A DNA stretch of 40,510 nucleotides from Pseudomonadota bacterium. GTDB taxonomy: Bacteria > Pseudomonadota > Gammaproteobacteria > Burkholderiales > REEB80. The position numbers and the translations under genes were made by a program. Of this stretch, positions 34,176 through 40,510 are shown one piece after another; positions within the stretch are counted from its first letter, which is position 1; each line of letters begins with the position of its first letter. The stretch is from assembly GCA_028873515.1 (NCBI GenBank), contig JAGWIG010000022.1, positions 1 to 40,510 of the forward strand, read 5' to 3'. The notes under the pieces are model-generated. The model was not told where the DNA came from. It worked only from the letters and a program-made list of their open reading frames with translations, and made no database searches.

Positions 34176-34724
34176 TTAAAGTAGACACCCTAATGGTGTA
34201 AATAAAAGCGACATAGTGGTACCTATTTAAGAATTTTTATCATAATGTTCTAAATTCAAAGGAAATTCAATATTTATGGCTTCCGAAAATGGAAGCGATC
34301 ACGTCGGAACATCATCCGAAATTGCTCGAACATGTGCGCAACAGAGTTATGAGAAAAGCATTGTAGAAAATGTGCCGCTTTGTTCATTGGAGCGAACCGT
34401 TATAAGGCTCCAGCCGACAGGCAGGTCAGGGTCGATAGCGACGATCGGCGAACGTCTGTTTCCAGGCAATGAAAATTCCTTCATGAGCTAAAAACTGAGT
34501 TGACCGACAGCAGTCATTAGCGGATTTAAACAACTGCCCCATTTTTGGCGATCATGGCTTTGTTACTGAACGGCCGTTACGATGATGAAAGCAATCGCGT
34601 TCTGGGCCATTTTTGTTGAATCCCCTTTATATTGAGCGCATTATTCGAAAAATTACCGAATAGGCTACCATAATGTCGCATTTATCAGCATCTATCAAGA
34701 CATCTACTTTGAACTGGCCTTGTC
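34176..34724. other. Intergenic stretch upstream of the cassette array and of the nuclease-like gene
   Basis: About 550 bases with no supported gene and no intI. A 71-codon frame (34276-34491) shows no family. TATTCG/CGAATA, an inverted repeat at 34642-34662 with a 9-base spacer, could be an operator for the gene at 34725. Confidence 0.45.
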
Positions 34725-35219
34725 ATGAACCCGATTGAGGTAATTGAAGCCAAGCGGCAACACCTTGCACGGATGGCCAATCAAAGCGGTGCATCCGGTG
34801 AAATAAGTGCACTAGCAGAAATGAAAAATTGGGTTCCAAGGCCCCGCGGGGTGGGTCTGAAAGTTCTTCTTGCCGCCTTAGCCGAAGCAGGGGTGGTCAT
34901 TAAGGGGTCAAGTTTCGATGCCATTGCCCTTCCAGACAATAAACACATTGATTTTACTGATCCAGAAGCAGTCCATTTAGCGCTACCGGAAATGACCTTT
35001 ATCGAAATCAAGACAGCTAACCAAAAACGTGTTCGTTCTGGATTTACTGGTTTTTTCTTTGCTCTTACAGAAGCAGAAATTGCAGCAGCCGAAGTCCTAA
35101 AGATAAGACACCGTGTCGCCTTATATAACAAACTGACTGGTGAATTACTCATGACTTCGGTAGCCGATATCCTGGCAAGAACCAAATCAATGAATTGGCA
35201 GCTTTCGGTTCAACTCTAG
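34725..35219 (+). CDS. Putative PD-(D/E)xK-fold protein of the island
   Basis: A 164-residue protein. SSFDAIALP (Asp65) followed by EMTFIEIKTANQKRVRSGF, with Glu94-x-Lys96, is the D...ExK pattern of PD-(D/E)xK nucleases. The segment GFFFALTEAEIAAAEVLKIR followed by HRVALYNKLTGELL continues as expected for this fold. The N-terminus is helical and basic. It is the only plus-strand gene in the right half of the island, facing the DUF3987 gene across the iteron-like repeats. It may be a small endonuclease used in element maintenance or exclusion. The start ATG 34725 lacks an obvious ribosome site. Family membership is tentative. Confidence 0.6.
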   Translation: MNPIEVIEAKRQHLARMANQSGASGEISALAEMKNWVPRPRGVGLKVLLAALAEAGVVIKGSSFDAIALPDNKHIDFTDPEAVHLALPEMTFIEIKTANQKRVRSGFTGFFFALTEAEIAAAEVLKIRHRVALYNKLTGELLMTSVADILARTKSMNWQLSVQL

Positions 35220-35525
35220 TCGAACCCGATGCCTTCCTATGTCCAAATTATCATGCATGCGCGTATGCGAAAAAAAATGCACAGACCATAGGCACCAGAT
35301 GACAGTGTTAATCCATAAAGCCCATCAACTTTAATTAATACAATTTCCATAATCCTTAAAAAACTACTGCTGATAAACTGTCATTACTGCCGATAAAGAG
35401 TAATAAAACTACAAATTCACCTGGTTTATGCACTGCCATTACTGCCATTAGATTTCTTTCGGCAGTAATGGCAGTAATTCAACCAATACTTTCCGGGATT
35501 TCAAACCTGATATATTTAAGCTCAA
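35220..35525. repeat. Iteron-like cluster of ACTGCCATTA words with a 15-bp perfect inverted repeat
   Basis: Between the nuclease-like gene and DUF3987, ACTGCCATTACTGCC (35432-35446) and its exact complement GGCAGTAATGGCAGT (35461-35475) flank a 14-base loop. Further related words (ACTGCTGATA, ACTGTCATTA, ACTGCCGATA) occur at ~35365-35393. In total about five direct and two inverted units of ~10 bp are present. This is what a replication initiator or regulator binding cluster looks like; the palindrome could also act as a bidirectional terminator for the two converging genes. Confidence 0.7.
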
Positions 35526-37163
35526 CTAAGCTTTCGGTTTACCCAATTTCATGATTTTTGGATTAATGTAATAACGTCTGGTACGTCGCCCAGTTCCAGG
35601 CCCTGTACCGCCAGCTTTAACTGACTGTACCCAGTATTCATCCTCCAACCAGTCAAGTGCCGCCTGTATTGCCCCATCGCTCGTCAAGTATCGCCATTGA
35701 TTACGTCTTACATCTCTCGCTGTAAATCCGTCACATAGCTTGCCCTTATGCACCTTGTCCGCCAAAGCTTGCGCAGCCCGTAGCCCATCATCCATCAATA
35801 ACCCATAGCACCGTCGAGCATGAGATTCCAGATAATCACACCATGCTGTTGCCCGTTGTGCAGCTTCTGCTGTCACAGGGCCGTAATGTCCAGTTGTAGC
35901 ACAATCGACCAAGTGGAAGATCAACGCCAGAGCTGGAAACAGTTTGTCAAATTTCGCCAAATGTTGGACGATAATGGAATGTTCCTCATCTGGAAGTTTT
36001 ATTTGGTGCAAACCGCTAGACCATTGAATAAAAATTTCCTGTGCCTCTTTATCAAAATAAAAAAACGGAAATTTTGCTGATTCACTGGCAGGAGTTGCCC
36101 CCCAGGTTACCGGATCAAGATCGGCCAACATGTCAAATACAGCAAAGGCATTATCACAGGCATCTTTCGCCGGTGCACGATTACGCCACTTCCAAACGCA
36201 ATTATCGGGATAAACCAGGAGTTGAAAACGTTGCAGCATGCCATCGTTAGCCAAGTCCTTTGTAGTCTGTTCGAGATAACCAATCAACTTGTCAGGCTGA
36301 ATGCCACCAAAGATGGAAACACACAGGTTAGAAATAAAAATGGAACCTCGCCCAATCCGATCGGTATCAAAACTGGCATTGCCATTCCAGGCTTCCAGGT
36401 AAAAAGCCCGCTCCCCTTCACGGCCTTCCCGATCCCATGGTGCAATCAACCCAACCAGTTCATCACGTAACACTAGCAAACCAGCTGGGTTTTCCCGTAA
36501 CAACTCACCCAATTTCTCAATAGTGGTATCGTTTGACTTATAACGTCGCAGGATTGGGTCTTGCTGTGTCTGATGTCGCAAATCTTTCAATTCCATGGTG
36601 ACACTGTTCAAATCATCTTTTTTCTCATCCTTTACTGTTGCTTTGAGACGCCTGCTAATGTCTTCCTTCTTGACCTCGTATATTATCTTTTCTATCTCGA
36701 AAGCCTCCACCTCCGCCTGATACGCTTCCTTTGCGCGAGCAATCAATCGTTCAAGCGGTTTCAGTGCCATATTAATGGCAGGGGATTTCTTGGCCGAGGG
36801 TAAACCTACAATGCCGCCCCACAAATTTGGCACAACCAGCCAGGAATCCAAAGATTTGGGCTTAATGGCACAACGCGTCCCAATGATTGCACCCAACGCC
36901 ACAATTACGCACGCCGCAATATAATCTGGCGGGCAGGGCATTCGTTCCGCTTCATCCATAATCCAGTCGCGTAAAACTTGAGGTAACAGAATAACCGGAT
37001 CAAACGCGGGAACTGGAAGTAGTTCCGCCTGAATTGGCTTTGGTTCCAAATCCATATCTATCCATAAGCCGGCAACTTCCGGATCTGGTCGACATGATTC
37101 TTTGGGTTTTGATGCTTCGGCAAATGCGCGGTTGATCGCATCTGTCATGGCTTCGTCATTCAT
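35526..37163 (-). CDS. DUF3987 (YfjI-like) replication/helicase-type protein
   Basis: A 545-residue protein matching the DUF3987 pattern found in integrative elements and prophages. FPVPAFDP-like text near residue 53 (PVPAFDPVILLPQVLRDWI), then PCPPDYIAACVIVALGAIIG, and a Walker-A-like WGGIVGLPSAKKSPAI (residues ~115-130, with Lys in place of the usual second Gly). LLVLRDELVGLIAPWD (Asp234-Glu235) is Walker-B-like, followed by YLEAWNG and SNLCVSIFGGIQPDKL. A C-terminal winged-helix part ends the protein. It is thought to be an ATPase linked to replication of the element. It lies downstream of AlpA and an 89-residue protein on the same strand, and iteron-like repeats follow its stop. Confidence 0.82.
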   Translation of the reverse strand: MNDEAMTDAINRAFAEASKPKESCRPDPEVAGLWIDMDLEPKPIQAELLPVPAFDPVILLPQVLRDWIMDEAERMPCPPDYIAACVIVALGAIIGTRCAIKPKSLDSWLVVPNLWGGIVGLPSAKKSPAINMALKPLERLIARAKEAYQAEVEAFEIEKIIYEVKKEDISRRLKATVKDEKKDDLNSVTMELKDLRHQTQQDPILRRYKSNDTTIEKLGELLRENPAGLLVLRDELVGLIAPWDREGREGERAFYLEAWNGNASFDTDRIGRGSIFISNLCVSIFGGIQPDKLIGYLEQTTKDLANDGMLQRFQLLVYPDNCVWKWRNRAPAKDACDNAFAVFDMLADLDPVTWGATPASESAKFPFFYFDKEAQEIFIQWSSGLHQIKLPDEEHSIIVQHLAKFDKLFPALALIFHLVDCATTGHYGPVTAEAAQRATAWCDYLESHARRCYGLLMDDGLRAAQALADKVHKGKLCDGFTARDVRRNQWRYLTSDGAIQAALDWLEDEYWVQSVKAGGTGPGTGRRTRRYYINPKIMKLGKPKA

Positions 37164-37229
37164 CTTAGCTTCTTTCAGGCAGTAACTTCATAGTACAGGG
37201 GAGGCATCATGTCAGCTTATGCATCGGCA

Positions 37230-37499
37230 TCACGACTCTATCGCAATGTTTCCAGAAAAAACCATGACTCGACCCCGCCGGATGAGCAGGTGATAACGGC
37301 CACTGCCATAGTAATCCCGCAACCAGTCAAGAAAATCTTCAAAGACATCACATTTCAATAGATGGGGTTTTACTGGACGTTGATCTTTTCCAAGACGGTA
37401 GACATAAATTATATCGTCCGTATTTTTTTGGGATAATATTGACATAAGGCGTTCCCAGACGTCTGTTGTGGTATGGCATTTATCCATGATATTCCCCAT
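37230..37499 (-). CDS. Small hypothetical protein of the island core
   Basis: 89 residues from ATG 37499 (ATG 37487 is an alternative). Soluble, with VWERLMSILSQK, DIIYVYRLGKDQRPVKPHLL and VFEDFLDWLRDYYGSG, ending RGRVMVFSGNIAIES. I know no function. Small proteins at this position, between AlpA and DUF3987, recur in such elements. It is 66 bases upstream of DUF3987 on the same strand and probably co-transcribed. Confidence 0.65.
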   Translation of the reverse strand: MGNIMDKCHTTTDVWERLMSILSQKNTDDIIYVYRLGKDQRPVKPHLLKCDVFEDFLDWLRDYYGSGRYHLLIRRGRVMVFSGNIAIES

Positions 37500-37517
37500 A
37501 GATCCTCAATTGTGGTA

Positions 37518-37585
37518 ACTGTGTGTAATACTGTGTGTATGTGAAATATTGAAGGTGTGTTCCCAATGTGTGCTGGGGTGTGTTA
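37518..37585. repeat. TGTGT-rich repeated segment upstream of the island core genes
   Basis: Five TGTGT/GTGTG words occur within ~65 bases (CTGTGTGTAATA, CTGTGTGTATGT, GGTGTGTTC, TGTGTGCTG, GGTGTGTTA), between AlpA and the 89-residue gene. On the minus strand they lie just upstream of the latter's start. They could be repressor or AlpA/initiator sites. Confidence 0.4.
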
Positions 37586-37631
37586 TAAAGATAACCGGCT
37601 ATTTCAAAGGTATTCATCTTTCTTTACCCCT

Positions 37632-37826
37632 TTACCGGGTTATCTCACGAGAAGCTTTGACACGATCAACGATCCACTGCTGGATTTCACTTTCTATCCA
37701 GCCAATGCTGCGCTGACCCAGAGCAATGGCTTGTGGGAATTCACCTGTTTTCATCTTGGCGTAAATGCTGCTGCGACTTAAACCCGTGCGGACTTTAACA
37801 GCGGGGAGCCTCATAAATGTATCCAT
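37632..37826 (-). CDS. AlpA-family regulator/excisionase
   Basis: A 64-residue MerR-like winged-helix protein: MRLPAVKVRTGLSRSSIYAK, then GEFPQAIALGQRSIGWIESE, matching the AlpA/phage_AlpA pattern (R-L-P-x-V-x-x-x-T-G-x-S-R-S-x-I-Y at the helix-turn-helix, and R-x-x-G-W in the wing). In P4-like elements AlpA activates integrase/excision and controls element genes. It stands upstream of the 89-residue gene and DUF3987. Confidence 0.88.
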   Translation of the reverse strand: MDTFMRLPAVKVRTGLSRSSIYAKMKTGEFPQAIALGQRSIGWIESEIQQWIVDRVKASREITR

Positions 37827-37934
37827 GTCTGGTACCTTTTGGGTCGTGATTAAACATGAATGTATTAAAGAGGACTTGAAAGAGAAAAACCAGGCACGAA
37901 ATGAAGGCGATATACTTCCGGAAAATTATCTTAC

Positions 37935-38780
37935 TTACTCACACTGTGTTGTCTCTTTTTCATGAATAGCCATGCGTGCTAGAAGCGCAAGAGTGGTTTC
38001 TGCTATTAGATCTAACGCCTTGGGCTTAGTTGTTTTTCTAACCGTTTCTTCATCCAGTTTACCCTGTGGATAAATCGCATCCGCCATCACCCGATCAGGT
38101 AAATTTACTTTGGCTTCATATTCCCACATCATCAAATCCAGACAAGGCAAAATACCCAATCTTACCCACTCGGTAAACTTCGGTTGACGCCACTTCTGCG
38201 AAAAGAAATTTGCATTACATTCTTCACGTAACTGAAACAAATGCGTCTTGAACTGTTCAATCAGGACCTTATCCGAAAGGAGCAGATTAACGCTGAGAAA
38301 AACATGATCAATGGGGTTCTTCAGAACATGAGGCATCGGTTTCAAAAGAAACGCGAGATCAAAATTAATCTCAGCGGAAGGTTCTTCAGAATTTCTCGGC
38401 GACATGTCCAGCATTCGTTCGAAAAAGGCCCGGGTCTGAGCACGCTGGCTTGCTTCAATATTGGCTTCTGCCATGTACAATTCATGAACCGTCAGCGAAT
38501 GAACCCCACAGGTTGATTGCTCAATGAGAGGGCACTCGTTAAACATTAGATAAAAATATTGCCCAAACAAACTGTTTTCGGAAACATCGACGATGGGAAC
38601 ATCCCGGATATGCGCAACGACCGCGCTCATGTCATGACCTTGTTCCGCATCCATGAAACAGCGTCGTCGAATAAATAACTGGTTATACCATCCGGCAGCA
38701 TCCAGAGTCCCCATACGCTTGTATTTTTCCAGGCTAAACCAGCCAGGCAAGTCTGATGCGTTTTTAATAGACTTTGTCAT
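37935..38780 (-). CDS. DUF6387-type protein of integrative elements
   Basis: A 281-residue soluble protein. The N-terminus SIKNASDLPGWFSLEKYKRM followed by LDAAGWYNQLFIRR is the pattern I associate with DUF6387, a family found beside integrases of tRNA islands. No catalytic motif or membrane segment is seen. It lies 34 bases downstream of the integrase stop on the same strand, so it is probably co-transcribed. Function is unknown; the family name is from recall and therefore moderate in confidence. Confidence 0.68.
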   Translation of the reverse strand: MTKSIKNASDLPGWFSLEKYKRMGTLDAAGWYNQLFIRRRCFMDAEQGHDMSAVVAHIRDVPIVDVSENSLFGQYFYLMFNECPLIEQSTCGVHSLTVHELYMAEANIEASQRAQTRAFFERMLDMSPRNSEEPSAEINFDLAFLLKPMPHVLKNPIDHVFLSVNLLLSDKVLIEQFKTHLFQLREECNANFFSQKWRQPKFTEWVRLGILPCLDLMMWEYEAKVNLPDRVMADAIYPQGKLDEETVRKTTKPKALDLIAETTLALLARMAIHEKETTQCE

Positions 38781-38814
38781 CGATTTACTTCTGGCCTTTA
38801 ATTAGAATACCGGG

Positions 38815-40044
38815 TTAATGTTTAGGTTTCTTTATCATCGGAAGGACATTTGCGCCGTTAATTAACATGTCCAAATGATCGGCCCACCATTGCATCATCT
38901 TTTTACGTTCAGACAAATATTCAGCCCGGTTATAGGCCCCACGCACTTCATTACGTTCCGTATGGGCCAGTTGGCGTTCAATTACATCGGCCCTGAACCC
39001 GGTCTCATTCAATATGGTGGACGCCACGGCGCGAAAGCCATGTCCGGTCATCTTTCCCTTGTATCCCAGTCGGTAGAGGGCAAACAGCATGGTATTGTTG
39101 CTGATGGGTTTATCCCGGTTACGCCCCGGGAACACGAAACGGCTGCCCCCGGACAATTCCTTGAGTTCTGCCAGCATGGCAAGCGCCTGTCGAGACAAAG
39201 GCACGACATGTTCGGTCTTCATCTTCATGCGTGATGCAGGAATGATCCACAAGGCGTTATCCAGATCAAACTCAACCCAGAGGGCTCCGATCAGCTCGTT
39301 GGTACGCACGAAGGTTTGCACCAGCAACTGCAGGGCAAGACAGGTCTGACGGTCGCCCAGATCATCATAACGTTCTATGGCTCTTAAAAGTTCAGGCAGC
39401 TCTTCTGGTCGTACAGCGGCTTGATGATGTTTAACGTGCGGGGTGAGGGCCCCACGTAAGTCTGAGGATAAATCACGCTTGCAACGTCCCGTGGCAATGC
39501 CGTAACGAAACACCTGGCCACAGACTTGCAGGACACGATGAGCCAGATCATAGGCCCCGCGTTTTTCAATCTTCCGGACTGCTGCGAGCAGTTCCGGAGC
39601 TTCGATTTCCCCAATAGGCCGTTTTCCTAATGAAGGAAAGATGTTGGTTTCAAGACGGCGCTTCACATCTTTGGCATGACTTGGCACCCAGGTATGAAGC
39701 TGTTTGCCGTACCATTCTCGTGCCACGCTCTCGAATGAATTCTCGGCAAACAATTTTTTACGCAGAACTGTAGCTTTACGCTCCGCAGAGGGATCAAGCC
39801 CAGCCTCTAATTGCTTACGAAGCTCTTCATGCCTGTTTCGTGCATCGCGCAGGGAGATTTTGGGGTAAACCCCCAAAGAAAGGAGCTTTTCCTTACCGGC
39901 CTGCCAGTAGCGCAGGCGCCAATACTTGCGGCCATCCAGATAGACCCATAAATACAACCCGTCGCCATCATGAAGCTTGCGTATACCAGCTCCCTTGCTT
40001 GTAGCATTCTTGCATTCAATAGCAGATAACAGATTGGTTGGCAT
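38815..40044 (-). CDS. P4-type tyrosine integrase (DUF4102 N-terminus)
   Basis: A 409-residue site-specific recombinase. Residues ~1-90 are the DUF4102 arm-binding domain (KLHDGDGLYLWVYLDGRKYW, LSLGVYPKISLRDAR). The catalytic domain has Arg247 (FVRTNEL), a beta-hairpin Lys (~274-276), His335-x-x-Arg338 (GHGFR), His361 (LAHTE) and nucleophile Tyr371 (GAYNR), so all active-site residues are present. The gene points away from the tRNA-Ser 3' end with its start ~160 bases from it, the usual geometry for integration into a tRNA gene. It is the recombinase that inserts and excises this island. Confidence 0.95.
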   Translation of the reverse strand: MPTNLLSAIECKNATSKGAGIRKLHDGDGLYLWVYLDGRKYWRLRYWQAGKEKLLSLGVYPKISLRDARNRHEELRKQLEAGLDPSAERKATVLRKKLFAENSFESVAREWYGKQLHTWVPSHAKDVKRRLETNIFPSLGKRPIGEIEAPELLAAVRKIEKRGAYDLAHRVLQVCGQVFRYGIATGRCKRDLSSDLRGALTPHVKHHQAAVRPEELPELLRAIERYDDLGDRQTCLALQLLVQTFVRTNELIGALWVEFDLDNALWIIPASRMKMKTEHVVPLSRQALAMLAELKELSGGSRFVFPGRNRDKPISNNTMLFALYRLGYKGKMTGHGFRAVASTILNETGFRADVIERQLAHTERNEVRGAYNRAEYLSERKKMMQWWADHLDMLINGANVLPMIKKPKH

Positions 40045-40085
40045 CGTAGTAAGTTTTTATCGTAGTAATATTCTTATCACTAAAA

Positions 40086-40200
40086 TTACCACGAAAATAC
40101 CACGGATGCAATGGGATGTTACCAGATACCCTTGGACACTAACTATGCCTATTACTTTGTATTTATTAGCATTATATGACTTTATTGGACGACTTTGGAT
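40086..40200. promoter_or_regulatory. Repeated words between integrase and tRNA (putative arm sites)
   Basis: TTACCACG (40086-40093) and TACCACG (40098-40104) are 11-12 bases apart, and TTGGAC(A) words occur at 40132 and 40185 with TTGGAT at 40195. Short direct repeats next to the attachment site are typical of integrase arm-binding sites. Confidence 0.45.
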
Positions 40201-40207
40201 ATAGAGT

Positions 40208-40297
<90 letters not shown>

Positions 40298-40464
40298 TCA
40301 CCGCAAGCATTATAACAGCGGCTTTTATTACTTTACACTCTTTAAGATAGCTTAGATGTATAACACGGATTCAAGCATGAAGTGCAATTTTGAATAATGC
40401 TGATCAGGGGGGCAGGATGCGGTAGCATTTGTGCTTTTTTGACCAGCCAGTCGAAATTGCATCC

Positions 40465-40510
40465 ATGAACTACACACACCTTACCCAGGAAGAAAGATAC
40501 CAGATTTACG
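40465..40510 (+). CDS. IS30-family transposase, first 15 codons (cut by window end)
   Basis: ATG 40465 begins MNYTHLTQEERYQIY, the near-universal start of IS30-family transposases (helix-turn-helix region), and the frame is open to the window end. The insertion sequence lies on the chromosome side of tRNA-Ser. Its left inverted repeat should be between 40298 and 40440; the GAAGTGCAATTTTGAAT stretch near 40379-40395 is a candidate but not verified. Nothing can be said about intactness. Confidence 0.82.
   Translation, partial: MNYTHLTQEERYQIY

Larger units (their letters stand above)
24486..40207. mobile_element. Composite accessory region / P4-type genomic island at tRNA-Ser
   Basis: The right end is the standard arrangement for an integrated P4-like element: the 3' end of tRNA-Ser, then ~160 bases, then an integrase transcribed in the tRNA's direction, an AlpA-type regulator and a DUF3987 replication-type gene. 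The left edge is set at a decayed second integrase. Cargo includes restriction/defence-type genes and integron cassettes. Strand bias, AT content and gene type differ from the chromosome to the left. No duplicate of the tRNA 3' end was found by eye, so the true left boundary is uncertain and the region may be several elements stacked together. Confidence 0.65.

Noticed and set aside
34276-34491. 71-codon plus-strand frame, considered as an intI or transposase remnant
   Set aside because: No recombinase motif and no similarity I could recognise.

Overview
The window reads as a Gram-negative, probably betaproteobacterial chromosome (a Nitrosomonadales-like relative is my best guess) with a large accessory insert on the right. 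The guess rests on the fructokinase / sucrose-phosphate synthase / sucrose synthase operon, a c-type cytochrome, an OprD-like porin, QseBC- and NarL-type two-component systems, and an IS30-type transposase start. No rRNA or other phylogenetic marker is present, so the placement is an inference.

Layout. 1-4.1 kb: the end of an aldo/keto reductase, a TM2-domain membrane protein, a ClC chloride/proton antiporter and a fructokinase. 4.1-8.7 kb: a fused sucrose-phosphate synthase/phosphatase and a sucrose synthase, overlapping fructokinase and each other, so sucrose can be made (UDP-glucose + fructose-6-P) and broken back to UDP/ADP-glucose + fructose, which fructokinase recovers. 9.0-11.9 kb: a membrane-anchored cytochrome c divergent from an OmpR/QseBC-like regulator-kinase pair. 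12.2-19.4 kb: a PAS/NarL-type kinase-regulator pair followed by a tight four-gene unit (cytoplasmic gamma-glutamyltranspeptidase-like hydrolase, cytosine-deaminase-like amidohydrolase, DUF1097 membrane protein, OprD-like porin) ending in a clear terminator. This looks like a sensed uptake-and-hydrolysis pathway for an unidentified N-containing compound. 19.5-23.9 kb: a CBS-pair protein, a sensor diguanylate cyclase, a small helical protein, and long gene-poor stretches.

24.5-40.2 kb is an accessory region. Its right end is a classic P4-type island head: tRNA-Ser(CGA), tyrosine integrase, DUF6387 protein, AlpA-like regulator, small protein, DUF3987 replication-type protein, then an iteron-like repeat cluster and a putative PD-(D/E)xK protein. 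Its left part begins with a decayed second integrase and carries AT-rich cargo: a HEPN-motif protein coupled to a two-TM peptide, an unusual DNA methyltransferase, and small orphan proteins. Between them lies a short integrase-less integron cassette array (attC sites at 32.6 and 33.6 kb and a core site at 34.2 kb) holding a Shedu (DUF4263) anti-phage nuclease, a cN-I-type 5'-nucleotidase and a frameshifted membrane protein. Beyond the tRNA the window ends in the first codons of an IS30-family transposase.

Best candidates for something undescribed: the HEPN-like/small-membrane-protein pair at 25.4-26.2 kb, the Shedu plus nucleotidase cassettes, the iteron-like ACTGCCATTA cluster at 35.4 kb, and the amidohydrolase/GGT-like/porin unit, whose amidohydrolase lacks two residues normally essential in cytosine deaminase. 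Several genes in the accessory region appear broken by single-base indels, three of the four proposed sites lying in short homopolymers, so sequencing error must be excluded before calling them pseudogenes.
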